DNA of 61,802 nt from Candidatus Cloacimonadota bacterium (GCA_029561955.1 JAKQWO010000037.1:1-61802); one strand, 5' to 3'. Shown: positions 18,061-27,812, counted from the stretch's first letter. The notes: generated from the sequence alone by a model not told the origin. Made by a program: numbers and translations.

Positions 18061-18519
18061 ATGGGCGAAAAAACATACTCTAAAAATGAGATAGCAAACC
18101 CCATGACCATACTTCGCCAAGCCAGGGGCTTCACTCTGATTGAAGCCCTGGTTTTGGTGGTGGTGTTGGTCATTCTCATCACCAGCCTGTATATAGGTAT
18201 CATCTACGCCGAGAAAACCTTGGCGAATAACTATCGTGACAGGGTGGTCATGCAGCTCCTGGCAGGGCAATTGGAGTTGGAATACTATCGCCACCAAAAT
18301 AGCATACCCTTCCAATTGCAAAACAACAAAGAATATGTGATCCAAGTGCCGGAAAAAGGCAGACCTATTACTGGGAAGATGACTATTACCGCTCAGGTCG
18401 GAAGGGATGAGTCAAACGAAAGGTCGATTAAATTTACCGCCCTTATAGCTACAATGGTCTGGAAAGACCCCTACACCCACCAAAATCGATCCCTGAGTAT
18501 GCGTGAGGATTTCTTCTAA
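18061..18519 (+). CDS. Prepilin-like minor pilin
   Basis: A 152-aa protein with a prepilin-peptidase site at G23-F24 (ARGFTLIEALVLVVV) and a single N-terminal hydrophobic helix. The leader is long (22 residues) from the chosen ATG, which has TAGGAAG upstream. A second ATG at 18103 would give an 8-residue leader but has no good ribosome-binding site. It is probably a minor subunit that primes pilus assembly (PilV/FimT-like by position). The stop overlaps the next start codon by one base. Confidence 0.8.
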   Translation: MGEKTYSKNEIANPMTILRQARGFTLIEALVLVVVLVILITSLYIGIIYAEKTLANNYRDRVVMQLLAGQLELEYYRHQNSIPFQLQNNKEYVIQVPEKGRPITGKMTITAQVGRDESNERSIKFTALIATMVWKDPYTHQNRSLSMREDFF

Positions 18520-19184
18520 TGAGACGTAACCGCCTTAGACTCTCAAGCATTGTATCCAACCAAAGAGGCGTCAGCTTGGTAGAGCTGATCGTAGTGATGA
18601 CCATCACCACAATCTTGATCGTGATATCGGGTACCGGCGTGTCTGTTTTCTTCAGAAAGTTTGAAGAACTGAAGAAATATGCCGAATTGCAAAACGATGC
18701 CATTGAGTTGCTAAACTACATCAAATTTGGTGTTCCCGTAGGGGATGAGGGAGCTGCCGTTACGCAGACTGGTCTCGGTGACTACCAGTTTAGAAAACCG
18801 AAAGAGTATTATGGTGTAAACAACGCTGTCACTATCCAATTTTTGAATGTGCCTATGGGAGCCAGACAATCAAACTCCATTAGAGTGATACCCACAGCGT
18901 CCTATGAGCAGGGGGTTGTTCCCACTGATTATGCAGATTTTTACTACACCAATGGTAGTGTGCGCTGCCGCCGACTCTATAAAGGCTCAGGGTCTTCGAC
19001 GGCCCTGGTACTGTTTCCCAAAACCGGTAAAAGGAGCTATATCAGTTTAGACGAAATCATGTTTAAGCAGATAAACAATGGCAGTAGTGTCAAGATACTT
19101 GATGTGACCCTCAGAGCCAAGGTTGAGCTCGCACCCAAAAAGTTCAAACATGTACACTTTCGCACCCAAATGGGGAGGAAATAA
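18519..19184 (+). CDS. Prepilin-like minor pilin (PilW-like)
   Basis: A 221-aa protein with a class III signal: basic leader, cleavage site G17-V18, then SLVELIVVMTITTIL with Glu at mature position 5. The C-terminal domain is beta-rich and has no recognisable catalytic motif. Its start overlaps the previous stop (TAATG), so the two minor pilins are translationally coupled. By position and size it resembles PilW/PilJ minor pilins that form the pilus tip complex. The assignment to one class is not certain. Confidence 0.78.
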   Translation: MRRNRLRLSSIVSNQRGVSLVELIVVMTITTILIVISGTGVSVFFRKFEELKKYAELQNDAIELLNYIKFGVPVGDEGAAVTQTGLGDYQFRKPKEYYGVNNAVTIQFLNVPMGARQSNSIRVIPTASYEQGVVPTDYADFYYTNGSVRCRRLYKGSGSSTALVLFPKTGKRSYISLDEIMFKQINNGSSVKILDVTLRAKVELAPKKFKHVHFRTQMGRK

Positions 19185-19216
19185 CAGCACATTGGTGTGT
19201 TGTTGAGGAGAATACG

Positions 19217-21121
19217 ATGAAAGCTATTTTAAGAAACCCAAGCGGAAACGTCAGCATAGCCATGCTCTTGATGGTGATTTCCGTGATGTCCGGTTTTACC
19301 ATGGCGGGACTTGCCTACCGGGATATTTTGAGTTTTCATTATGACTACGAAAACGTTCAATCTTTATTGCTGTTGAGAAGTGAAGCGCATAGAGGTCAGG
19401 CCATTATGGATGCTCTGGGCGCGATTATGGTGCCCCTCGTCACCAGTGAGCGCACTGTGGAAGTTGTCTCATCTGAGGCGAAAAAGACCTTTAAGATCAA
19501 GTCCTTGCTCGTTCCCGGCGGCTCAGCACTTGTAGATGAAAACATCACACAGGGAGACACAAGGCAGATCACCCACGTCCATAGCCGTGTATATACGCAC
19601 AAGGGTGTCAGGTTTGCGGCCGCCAACAGCCCCAGGTCCATCGTGAAAAAGTATGGCGTTTATACCCTGGAATATGAGACCTTTGCCAAGTTTATGTATT
19701 TTACGGATTTTGATAAAGACCCCAACGGCCTTCCGATTCGTCACTATGGCCCAGATGTTTTTTACGGCAGAGTTCACAGCAATGAGGATATCTGGATCCG
19801 TCAGGCAGGTGGTGGAAACAACGGTGGCTGGCCTACCTTCAACGGCTGGGTGACTACTGCAGGGGAAATCAGAGTATATCCCGGTGGTGGGCATGATTTT
19901 CCCGAGGATAATATCTTCCTGGGAGGGCTCACCGAACACTATGCCTATACCAATTTTCCTGAAGAAGCTACCACCATAAGAAATAGAGGAATTCCATTTG
20001 GCCCTTCCGGCTATGATCCAAAGTACATCATTTATCTGGATGTTGACGGGTCTTCTGCAGAAGCCCATTTAGGTATAGTAGTACGCCGAGTGCACAGAGA
20101 TTCCATTGATGTCTACCCACCCAATAAATATCCACCAGGGAATCCGGCAGATTTCCAATATGCAAACCGTTACGCTGCGTATGATACCACCTGGTCATCA
20201 ATGGGTGGTGGCGGCCTCGCAAATAAATCGCATTATTGCACTAATAAACTCTGGCTCAAGGGATCTTTTGAAGGCTACCAGACCTTTGGCTGTAGAGATA
20301 CCATCTTCATCATTGGGGATATTCTGCTCAAAGGCACTCCCAGGGGTCAATCTCCGGAAACCAATAAACGAGATGTGGTGGGCTTGGTGGCCGAGAAATC
20401 CATAGTGGTCAAATATGGCTATCGTAGCCCTGTTGACTCCCTGCGCTACCATGAGACCTGTGGCTCCGGCACTTCTGATCCCAAAGGGGGGGTGTGGATC
20501 TATGCGGCAATGGCCGCTTTGGGGGATGGTGGAGATAATGCCAGAAAAGATGGGGTGTTTACCTTTGAATATCAGCACCCGCATCCATCGGTGCCAGATG
20601 TGGTGATAAACAACACCATATATACCTGGATTGATTTGCATCGCAGGAGATTCCCTCAACAGGGTCGCACCGGTTGGTTCAATTCCACCGAGCAGATAGA
20701 TTACCCTTGGTACAATCCACTTTGGCCCGAAAGAGCACCCTATTTGGAGCGGGGATATATCAACGTCCATGGCTCAATCTCGCAGCGCCGACGTGGATTT
20801 GTGCATCGCAACTATGAAGATCAGGATTATCCAAACCCTACGGGCATTTGGGATCAGACAATTGACCAGTGCGGAGGAACCAGTGCGCCTGGAGCGGTAA
20901 CACACCAAGACCCGGTCATGGGATTTACCCTTACAACGAGAGACTTTCCCGGTTCTTCCGGAGGCGGTATTGGCTACAAGAAGAACTATCACTACGACAA
21001 TCGCTTTTATTACACCTCACCCCTGGACTTCCCCGAAGTCACGCGAGAAGAATCCAAAACCTTCACCGGCGTGAAATGGGAAGTCAAGAACCCTCTTAAT
21101 ATCCCACATGCTATACAATAA
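19217..21121 (+). CDS. PilX/DUF4900-like pilus-associated protein
   Basis: A 634-aa protein with one N-terminal hydrophobic segment (about 11-33) resembling a PilX-type N-terminus but without the Glu+5 of true pilins. A long extracytoplasmic part contains the phrase YGRVHSNEDIWI and many Gly/Trp/Tyr-rich turns, as in DUF4900-type proteins found with type IV pilus genes in other phyla (recalled family knowledge, not searched). It sits between the minor pilins and pilM and is much larger than a standard PilX (~200 aa). The likely role is as a pilus-tip or assembly-platform component. Confidence 0.6.
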   Translation: MKAILRNPSGNVSIAMLLMVISVMSGFTMAGLAYRDILSFHYDYENVQSLLLLRSEAHRGQAIMDALGAIMVPLVTSERTVEVVSSEAKKTFKIKSLLVPGGSALVDENITQGDTRQITHVHSRVYTHKGVRFAAANSPRSIVKKYGVYTLEYETFAKFMYFTDFDKDPNGLPIRHYGPDVFYGRVHSNEDIWIRQAGGGNNGGWPTFNGWVTTAGEIRVYPGGGHDFPEDNIFLGGLTEHYAYTNFPEEATTIRNRGIPFGPSGYDPKYIIYLDVDGSSAEAHLGIVVRRVHRDSIDVYPPNKYPPGNPADFQYANRYAAYDTTWSSMGGGGLANKSHYCTNKLWLKGSFEGYQTFGCRDTIFIIGDILLKGTPRGQSPETNKRDVVGLVAEKSIVVKYGYRSPVDSLRYHETCGSGTSDPKGGVWIYAAMAALGDGGDNARKDGVFTFEYQHPHPSVPDVVINNTIYTWIDLHRRRFPQQGRTGWFNSTEQIDYPWYNPLWPERAPYLERGYINVHGSISQRRRGFVHRNYEDQDYPNPTGIWDQTIDQCGGTSAPGAVTHQDPVMGFTLTTRDFPGSSGGGIGYKKNYHYDNRFYYTSPLDFPEVTREESKTFTGVKWEVKNPLNIPHAIQ

Positions 21122-21146
21122 TAAGGTCCATACATAAAGAGGAACT

Positions 21147-22217
21147 ATGAAGAAACAAAAATCGCTCAAGTTCAAGGAATCGGTTGGAATTGATCTTGGC
21201 AGCCACAGCGTTAAGGTCGTGCATCTTAAACGGCTGAACGAAGGCTTTAAGCTGCTCAATTATGAAATCCGACCCACGGTTGCTCATGGAGTGGAATACA
21301 TTCCAGGCGACCTACGTCCTGAACGCTACGGTCCCGTGCTGGTGGACATCTTCAAAACCCTGCGTATCAATCCCAAAAGAGTGCAACACTTAGTCACTTC
21401 TGTGGGCGGAGACAACACCAGCATCAAACAGATCAAAACCATCTTTCTTCCAGACGAAGAGCTGGAATCGGCCCTCTTCTTTGAAGCCAAGAAACACATC
21501 GCCATTTCTGGATCAGATATGGTGTTGGATTATCAGGTGCTCAGCGTTGAAGAGAAGACAAACAACATGAACATCCTCTTGGGTGCTACCTCCAAAGAGC
21601 TGATCAATGAACACACCAACATCCTGCAAACTGCCGGTCTGGCACCGAACTTGGTGGATATTGATTCTCTGGCTGTAGCCAATAGCTTCATGCTCAATGC
21701 CTACGTTGAAGAGGGCGTTTATGTCTTATTGAACTTGGGAGCTCACCGCACCAATATGGTGATCTGGGGCCCCGAAGCGAGATTCTTTTCCCGTGATATT
21801 CCTTTTGGTGGCTACAATTTCACCAGAGACATCATGCGCAAACGCTCAATGGAGTGGGAACAAGCAGAAAACTACAAGCTGGAATTTGGCCTTTTGGACG
21901 ATCCCAACAATCCTGAAGTTCGCACTCTAAGCATGCTGGATATCACCGAGAAGCCCACCGAAGAGGCTATCGTTGAAGAGATACGTCGTTCGCTACGTTT
22001 CTACGTCAAAGAAGCTGGCAACAGCGATTTTCGCAAAGTGTACTTGATGGGCGGAACTGCCAAATTGAAAGGCCTGACAGAGTTTATCGCGGAGAAGGTA
22101 AATCTTCCCACCGAGGTATTCCTGCCTTTCATCAATGTAGAGATGCCCGAAAAGTTTATCGATAAAAAAGACCCTCAATTGGCTCTGGCAGTTGGCCTGG
22201 CCATGCGGGCGGAATAG
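21147..22217 (+). CDS. pilM: Type IV pilus assembly protein PilM
   Basis: Actin-like cytoplasmic ATPase that binds PilN and links the inner-membrane platform to the motors. The 356-aa product has the phosphate-1 loop GIDLGSHSVKVV near residue 14, the second phosphate/adenosine motifs LLNLGAHRTNMVI and VYLMGGTAKLKG, and a C-terminal ALAVGLAMR helix. It is followed at 9 nt by the pilN-like gene, the standard PilMNOPQ order. Confidence 0.94.
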   Translation: MKKQKSLKFKESVGIDLGSHSVKVVHLKRLNEGFKLLNYEIRPTVAHGVEYIPGDLRPERYGPVLVDIFKTLRINPKRVQHLVTSVGGDNTSIKQIKTIFLPDEELESALFFEAKKHIAISGSDMVLDYQVLSVEEKTNNMNILLGATSKELINEHTNILQTAGLAPNLVDIDSLAVANSFMLNAYVEEGVYVLLNLGAHRTNMVIWGPEARFFSRDIPFGGYNFTRDIMRKRSMEWEQAENYKLEFGLLDDPNNPEVRTLSMLDITEKPTEEAIVEEIRRSLRFYVKEAGNSDFRKVYLMGGTAKLKGLTEFIAEKVNLPTEVFLPFINVEMPEKFIDKKDPQLALAVGLAMRAE

Positions 22218-22226
22218 GAAGCTGGT

Positions 22227-22826
22227 ATGAATCAATTTTATTTCAAAATCAACCTCAACAAATACGGCGATCTGAAGATACAGGCTGAGCGAGAAAGCAA
22301 GCAGTTTGTCCAGGCTGTCATCGTATTTGTTGTAGGAATCGTGATCCTTTTGGCCGCCCACTTCTACATCAGCTCACAGTTGAACAGAAAGGTAGCCAAC
22401 AGGCAGAAGTTCCTAAAAGAAACGCAGGCTCAGATCGATCAGTTTAAGACCAGTGGAGAATATCTTTCCAGCCAAGACTTGGATCGCTTGGGAAGAACCT
22501 TCAACGACCGTATCTTCTGGGCAAACAAGCTGGTGTCTCTTTCTCAGGAGATCGACCACAAGTTAGCAGTGCGCAAGTTTACCTTTGCCAATGGTGTGCT
22601 GACACTCAATGGTATCACACCCGTGGATAACAATGTGCGGGAGATAGATTTGATCAACGAGTTTATCCTGCGGTTAAAATCCAACCCGGAGATCAGCAAC
22701 GATTTCCCCTACATCAAATCTGGATCGATTAACAAGCAGATAGTCAAGGACACCGCAATCATGGAATTTGTGATCGAGTGCTACAGCAAAGAGCCCTCAA
22801 GAGTTCCAGGAGGTGAGATACAATGA
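22227..22826 (+). CDS. pilN: Type IV pilus inner-membrane platform protein, PilN-like
   Basis: A 199-aa bitopic protein with a cytoplasmic N-terminus (FYFKINLNKYGDLK, in the place of the PilM-binding INLLPWR motif) and one transmembrane helix (about 29-50). A periplasmic coiled coil (55-100) and a small ferredoxin-like domain follow. Sequence identity to classical PilN looks low; the call rests on topology and on the position between pilM and the pilO-like gene. The stop overlaps the next start by 4 nt (ATGA). Confidence 0.8.
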   Translation: MNQFYFKINLNKYGDLKIQAERESKQFVQAVIVFVVGIVILLAAHFYISSQLNRKVANRQKFLKETQAQIDQFKTSGEYLSSQDLDRLGRTFNDRIFWANKLVSLSQEIDHKLAVRKFTFANGVLTLNGITPVDNNVREIDLINEFILRLKSNPEISNDFPYIKSGSINKQIVKDTAIMEFVIECYSKEPSRVPGGEIQ

Positions 22827-23371
22827 GAGAAAAATACCTCGTATTCATCGTGTTGATGATCCTGATCACCGTGCTGATCTTTACCGCCAGCGCCAACAGC
22901 CTTAAAAACGGCCTGAGGAAGGTGAGAGATTATGACGATAAGATCAAGACTGCCCAGGAAAGACTTAATAGCGCCCGCATCATGGATGAAAAACTATCTC
23001 AGTTTTCCCTGATCATCGACAACAGCTTGTCCAAATCCGGTAAGTTTACCTTTGAAGAGATCAACGACTTCAAAAAGCGTATCGGTGAATTGGCACACGA
23101 TCGCAAGATCTCTATCAACAAGCTTTCAGACTCCAATAAGTTCTCACTGCCGGGGCTGATTGAAACCACCTACAACCTGGAACTGGAAGGAACCTTCGTG
23201 CAGATGGGACAATTCCTTTCAGATTTGGAAGCGCTCGACAATATCATTAAAATACACTACATAGATGTCACCCCTTCTTCCGAAGGCGATAAGAAGACAG
23301 AAGATTATGCGGTGTCCAAGTATAAAATAATGCTCGAACTTTCCATATTCAAAGTGAAGAAGGAGGCGTAA
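22823..23371 (+). CDS. pilO: Type IV pilus inner-membrane platform protein, PilO-like
   Basis: A 182-aa bitopic protein with a transmembrane segment at about 6-24, a coiled coil (30-60) and a C-terminal alpha/beta domain typical of PilO (LELEGTFVQMGQFLSDLEAL). It is expected to pair with the PilN-like product in the periplasm. Its start overlaps the pilN-like stop and its stop codon directly abuts the next ATG, showing tight coupling. Confidence 0.82.
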   Translation: MREKYLVFIVLMILITVLIFTASANSLKNGLRKVRDYDDKIKTAQERLNSARIMDEKLSQFSLIIDNSLSKSGKFTFEEINDFKKRIGELAHDRKISINKLSDSNKFSLPGLIETTYNLELEGTFVQMGQFLSDLEALDNIIKIHYIDVTPSSEGDKKTEDYAVSKYKIMLELSIFKVKKEA

Positions 23372-23914
23372 ATGCAACTGAGATACCTAAAAGACCTTGC
23401 CGTCACTTTGATCGTGATCATCTTCCTGGTGTTGGGTGTTCGCCTTTACACAAACTACTTCAAGATGAAGAGCGTCCCAGATCAATCCGTTCACTCCAAG
23501 GAATCCGTATCAGATTCCCTGCTCACAAAGATCAAGGCGATCGAAAACTCCATCCAAGACCGTAAGGAATTTGTCTTCACCATCACCCGTGACCCGCTAC
23601 GTCAGGGCAATATCATCAAAGACAAGCTTGATTTGGAGCGTGAGTTCTTGGATAGTGTGAGAAATACCTTCAGGCTTTCCTCCACTTCTATCTTGGAAAA
23701 TGGACAGAAATATGCAACCATCGAATATCGTGACCAAAACTACTATGCTACAGTTGGCGAAACCGTGGAAGGACGCAGGATCGTTGACATTGGTCACAAT
23801 TGGATCAAGTATTATTATGGTGGCAACACGGTAACCGCCTACTTGGCACCCCGTCCACCCATGCCAGATTTTGACAAATTGAACGTCAAGACTGACACCT
23901 CAGGAAATTGGTAA
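23372..23914 (+). CDS. PilP-position pilus protein
   Basis: A 180-aa protein with one N-terminal membrane helix (about 8-25), a linker, and a small C-terminal beta-domain (about 110-165). The phrases RDPLRQG and TVGETVEGRRIVDIGHNWIKYYY resemble the FVFNGRDP-type linker and HP/GspC-like domain of PilP/GspC proteins, which connect the platform to the secretin. It is not lipidated (no lipobox), unlike classical PilP, so it may work like GspC. It begins directly after the pilO-like stop. Confidence 0.7.
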   Translation: MQLRYLKDLAVTLIVIIFLVLGVRLYTNYFKMKSVPDQSVHSKESVSDSLLTKIKAIENSIQDRKEFVFTITRDPLRQGNIIKDKLDLEREFLDSVRNTFRLSSTSILENGQKYATIEYRDQNYYATVGETVEGRRIVDIGHNWIKYYYGGNTVTAYLAPRPPMPDFDKLNVKTDTSGNW

Positions 23915-23947
23915 ATAAATATAAATGTAAATAATGGGAGAACCTAA

Positions 23948-25369
23948 ATGACACTTAGCCCAAACTCAAAATCATTTTTGCGAATCATCCTCTTGTTGGC
24001 CATGGCATGGCTGGCTCTTGGGCTGATGGCGCAATCCAGCAAACTTACTACTAAAGTTAGCTACAATGCCGATGATGCAACCCTATCCTCGGTATTGAAT
24101 GCCTTGTCACGCCAAAGCGGCTGCAACGTCGTGTTGGCTGCCGATCCCGGTGCGGGCGACAAGGAAGAACGTAGAGTGACCCTGAATATCAAAGACGTGC
24201 CCATCGAAACAGCAGTGTCTTTGGTGGCCAGAGTTGCTGGGCTTGCCTACAGAGTAGAAGGTGAAAACACCTTTGTCGTGGGTACCAAGCAAAACATTTC
24301 TGAAGAATCTGGAGAACGTAGCAAGATCATCTACCTCAAGAATCTCGATGCTGCCAAAGTAGCCAAATCCTTGGAAAACACCTCCGGCAAGGTGGTTCCC
24401 TTGGAAGGCCAAAACGCAGTGATGGTCTATGCAAACCCTGAAACTTTCAAAAACATTGAAGACTTGATTACCGGCATTGATGTGGATCAAAATCAGATTG
24501 AGATTAGAGTGCGCCTCATTGAGGTACATCTCAATCATGCCAGAAAGATGGGCATCGACTGGAGCCGCCTCAACCATCTTACCACCATCTTGGCCGAAGA
24601 CCCCGTAAATGCCAGAGGCACAGGTCTTCCCTTCAACTACTCTGATGTAGAGGGATACCTGCCGCATGGAGACCCTACAGACTTCGAGCAGCTTCCCAGA
24701 GAGCAACACTTCCAACGCATCAATGGGTTCAAAGACATCGGCCACTTCAGCCGTCAACTCACCGCGTTTGACATCACTGTAGATTGGCTTTTGGAAAACA
24801 ACGCTGCCCAGTTGCTCACAGACACCCGCGTCACCACCATGAACGGTTCTGAGGCCACGATCCATATGGGTGAAGTGGTTCCCTTCGTGGTGACAGACAA
24901 CGAAAAGCAGGTTCAGGTCGAGCGCGAAGAGGTTGGTATCATCCTTACCGTCACACCCACTGTCAATTCAGACGGCATGATCACCGCTTCAATCGCTCCT
25001 GAAGTGAGCTCTGTGACTGACCTCGTGGGTGGCTATGTGCCCCGCACCAAGGTGCGCAAAGTTACCTCTACCGTGACTGTTCCCAACGAACAAAAGATCG
25101 TTATTGGTGGCCTGCTAAATAGCAGCATCAGTAAGAAAACCAACAAAGTGCCTTTCTTGGGCGACCTGCCTTTCATCGGCAAGCTTTTCCAACACCATTA
25201 TGAAGTGGTGGAAAATACAGACCTCATCATGGAGATCACCCCTCGTTTGGTGTCGGTCTTCGAGACAGCTCCCGAGATCAAACTGGATGAAAGACTTACA
25301 CGTCAGTTGATCGAATATGAAGAGGAAGAAGTAGAAGGCGAGGAAACCAAAGGACAAGGGGGAGAATAA
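23948..25369 (+). CDS. pilQ: Type IV pilus secretin PilQ
   Basis: Outer-membrane ring through which the pilus passes. The 473-aa product has a signal peptide (1-28), an STN-like N0 domain (about 32-112), an N1 ring domain (about 125-190) and a secretin core (about 277-435). The core includes NEQKIVIGGL, VPFLGDLPFIGKLFQ and DLIMEITPRLV. No AMIN peptidoglycan-binding domain is present, so it is shorter than proteobacterial PilQ (~700 aa). It ends in a highly acidic tail (EYEEEEVEGEE). The stop overlaps the start of the Big-1 lipoprotein gene by one base. Confidence 0.93.
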   Translation: MTLSPNSKSFLRIILLLAMAWLALGLMAQSSKLTTKVSYNADDATLSSVLNALSRQSGCNVVLAADPGAGDKEERRVTLNIKDVPIETAVSLVARVAGLAYRVEGENTFVVGTKQNISEESGERSKIIYLKNLDAAKVAKSLENTSGKVVPLEGQNAVMVYANPETFKNIEDLITGIDVDQNQIEIRVRLIEVHLNHARKMGIDWSRLNHLTTILAEDPVNARGTGLPFNYSDVEGYLPHGDPTDFEQLPREQHFQRINGFKDIGHFSRQLTAFDITVDWLLENNAAQLLTDTRVTTMNGSEATIHMGEVVPFVVTDNEKQVQVEREEVGIILTVTPTVNSDGMITASIAPEVSSVTDLVGGYVPRTKVRKVTSTVTVPNEQKIVIGGLLNSSISKKTNKVPFLGDLPFIGKLFQHHYEVVENTDLIMEITPRLVSVFETAPEIKLDERLTRQLIEYEEEEVEGEETKGQGGE

Positions 25370-27675
25370 TGAGACTTAAAACCAGACCCTTAATGCTGTC
25401 TATCATGGTGCTGATGCTCGTGATTTTGGCCACGTCCTGCGATAAACGCAACATCCCCGTGGCCTTGGAACAGAACGTCTCGGCACAGCGGTTTATCACC
25501 TCTATAACAGCTTCGCCGGATACCATTTATGCCGATAACAATATCACCATTTCCGAAATACAGGTACAGGTGAAAGACGGCGAAGGCTTTGGTGTCCCAG
25601 GCCAAATTGTAAACTTCAGAACTGACATCGGCAACGTGCTCGCCAACGTGCCTACAGATAGCACAGGCGTAGCTACTACCACCTTCTGGGATAATGGAGC
25701 AGTGGGCGAAGCCACCATCACTGCGGTGGTTCGTAGTTATTCAGAGGGAAGCTATCAATCCCTGGTCTCTGAAGATACCAAAACCATCAAAGTGACGATC
25801 CTGGAAGTCCCTGGTATAGAGTCAATCAACCTGAAGGCTCCTACAAACTCAAAGGTGACCCAAATCCACTCCGTTACCGCTACAGTGAAAAACGAGCTGG
25901 GACAAAACGTACCCAACAACACTCTGGTAACCTTCGACTGTGTCATGGGTTCTTTCTGGACGGGTGCGGGAGAAGCAGGTGAAGCCGGAGCAGAATTGGG
26001 CAATTCAGCCGTTGCACGCACGGTAAATGGTATTGCCAAAATCACTTATAAAGCATCCAACCTCATCACGGACGCTGAACATGTCGAAACCATTACTGCT
26101 TCTATCGGAGCGGTCAGCAAGAGCCAGAATGTGACAATCACCGCTGGCGATCCCGCTTCGCTGAGCTTGCAAACATTTGTGATTGATGATGGAGAAGCCA
26201 TCGAAACAGATACCTCACCTTTGGAATCTGACAACGAAATCCGCCTCTCCGCCAGGCTTACAGATCAATTTGGCAACGTTTGCGGTGGGAAGAGAGTAAA
26301 GTTTGGCACTGATCTGGGAACCTTTATCAATACCTCCCAGCAGATCAACATCAACACCCAGCCTAACGGTATTGCTCAGACCCGTCTGATCCCCGGCTTG
26401 CAGGCTGGTGCAGCCACGATTACCGCCTCTGCCAATGGAGACACTCTCCAAGCCGAAACTGTGTTCACCATCACTTCCAGCCAGATCCACTCAATTGGTT
26501 TTACCCAAGAGAGTGTCTTGAAACTGAATGTGAGGAACACCGGTGGAACAGAATCTGCGATCTTGAGAGTGAAGCTGAAAGACATCAACGGTAACTTGGT
26601 AGACACCCAGCAACCAGTAATTTTCCAACTGGTGGGCACAATTCCCGCTGGTGCAAACCTGAACAATCAACCTCCCAACCAGCCTGTAATGGTGATGAGT
26701 ACAGGAGGTGAAGCCCAAGTATCGGTCATTGCCGGAACTGAATCCGGAGTTTTGGCAGTCAAAGCCTCACACACCAGAGATTCTGATGGAGTAGAGATTT
26801 ACGCCACCAAAGCCAATATCGTCATTTCTGGTGGCCCTGCTGCCAACATTACGCCCTTTATTGGTCGTATCAATACCGGACAGGCTATGGGTGGTGGAAT
26901 GTGGAGAGTCGTGGCAGGTGCAAACGTCACTGACGTCTATGGAAACCCCGTAGCAGACGGCAACTTGGTTTTCTTTGATCTGGTCAACAACACTGCCAAC
27001 TGTCACGTTGATGGCGTCGGAGAGGTGGGTAACGTGAGCGTGGATGACGATTCTTTGGCCGGCACGGCTTATACCTTCATCACCTATCATGGTGAATTCA
27101 CCAATGAACTAATCTACTTGCAAGCTTCCACAACTTCCGAAGGGAATCCCACTATCTCTAATACAGCAGAGCTTAAATTGCCGCTCAATGAGCCGACTCT
27201 GGGGTTATTGGCCGACCCCTCGAATCTTAATTTTGGGCCACAGGGACCACCTGTATGGAACTATTCCAGCGTCTTGTGCAATGTCGTTGACGGACAAGGC
27301 TCGCTGATAGGAAGACAGGAAATCATACTCACGTCTTCATTGGGCTCATTTGTGTATGTCAATTCGACGCAGCCAAACCTGACGCCACAACAACCGGAAG
27401 ACAGCTACTACGGTACGCTTAACGATCCCGTTACGCCATCGGTTATCTGCACATTGACCAAGTTCTATCCACACATACTCTCGCCGGACCCTGCCTATGA
27501 ACCATACCATGGAAAGGCTAAAGGCAGGATCAAGTTTCATATAACTCAAGTTCCACCAGCAGAAGGTGAGGGTTTGCCCGGACAAGCTACGGCCACGATC
27601 ACCGCTACTCTGTTTGAACATGACGTTTCCAAAACCACTAACATCCAGCTCTACCGCTGGTTTAATAACTTCTAA
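25369..27675 (+). CDS. Big-1/invasin-like repeat lipoprotein in pilus operon
   Basis: A 768-aa lipoprotein with a signal sequence and lipobox LATSC (Cys24). At least five Ig-like units of about 100-115 residues follow, each with the bacterial Ig-like group 1 (invasin/intimin) pattern: a D-x-G-N/x-P-x-x-V-F segment followed by a TDSTGVA- or NGIAKIT-type strand. The approximate limits are 42-150, 155-270, 271-376, 377-490 and 492-605. A less clear C-terminal part follows. It starts on the last base of the secretin stop, so it is translationally coupled to pilQ. I know of no standard pilus component with this make-up. An outer-membrane pilotin, a stabilising collar around the secretin or a surface adhesin are possible roles (inference). 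Confidence 0.8.
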   Translation: MRLKTRPLMLSIMVLMLVILATSCDKRNIPVALEQNVSAQRFITSITASPDTIYADNNITISEIQVQVKDGEGFGVPGQIVNFRTDIGNVLANVPTDSTGVATTTFWDNGAVGEATITAVVRSYSEGSYQSLVSEDTKTIKVTILEVPGIESINLKAPTNSKVTQIHSVTATVKNELGQNVPNNTLVTFDCVMGSFWTGAGEAGEAGAELGNSAVARTVNGIAKITYKASNLITDAEHVETITASIGAVSKSQNVTITAGDPASLSLQTFVIDDGEAIETDTSPLESDNEIRLSARLTDQFGNVCGGKRVKFGTDLGTFINTSQQININTQPNGIAQTRLIPGLQAGAATITASANGDTLQAETVFTITSSQIHSIGFTQESVLKLNVRNTGGTESAILRVKLKDINGNLVDTQQPVIFQLVGTIPAGANLNNQPPNQPVMVMSTGGEAQVSVIAGTESGVLAVKASHTRDSDGVEIYATKANIVISGGPAANITPFIGRINTGQAMGGGMWRVVAGANVTDVYGNPVADGNLVFFDLVNNTANCHVDGVGEVGNVSVDDDSLAGTAYTFITYHGEFTNELIYLQASTTSEGNPTISNTAELKLPLNEPTLGLLADPSNLNFGPQGPPVWNYSSVLCNVVDGQGSLIGRQEIILTSSLGSFVYVNSTQPNLTPQQPEDSYYGTLNDPVTPSVICTLTKFYPHILSPDPAYEPYHGKAKGRIKFHITQVPPAEGEGLPGQATATITATLFEHDVSKTTNIQLYRWFNNF

Positions 27676-27697
27676 TAAGACAATAACCATATCATGG

Positions 27698-27725
27698 GCA
27701 CCGGAAGGCTCCGGTCTTCCGGTGC
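27698..27725 (+). terminator. Strong hairpin without U-tract between lipoprotein and pilB
   Basis: A perfect 10-bp stem GCACCGGAAG/CTTCCGGTGC with an 8-nt loop. The expected T-run is missing, so it may be an RNA-processing or mRNA-stabilising hairpin rather than a full terminator. Confidence 0.5.
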
Positions 27726-27812
27726 TCGATAATAAACGATGAAAGGAATTCTATCGACACAAGCGGCTCTCAAAGCCTACACTTTTATAAAATATCATTT
27801 AAGGAAGAGCCA

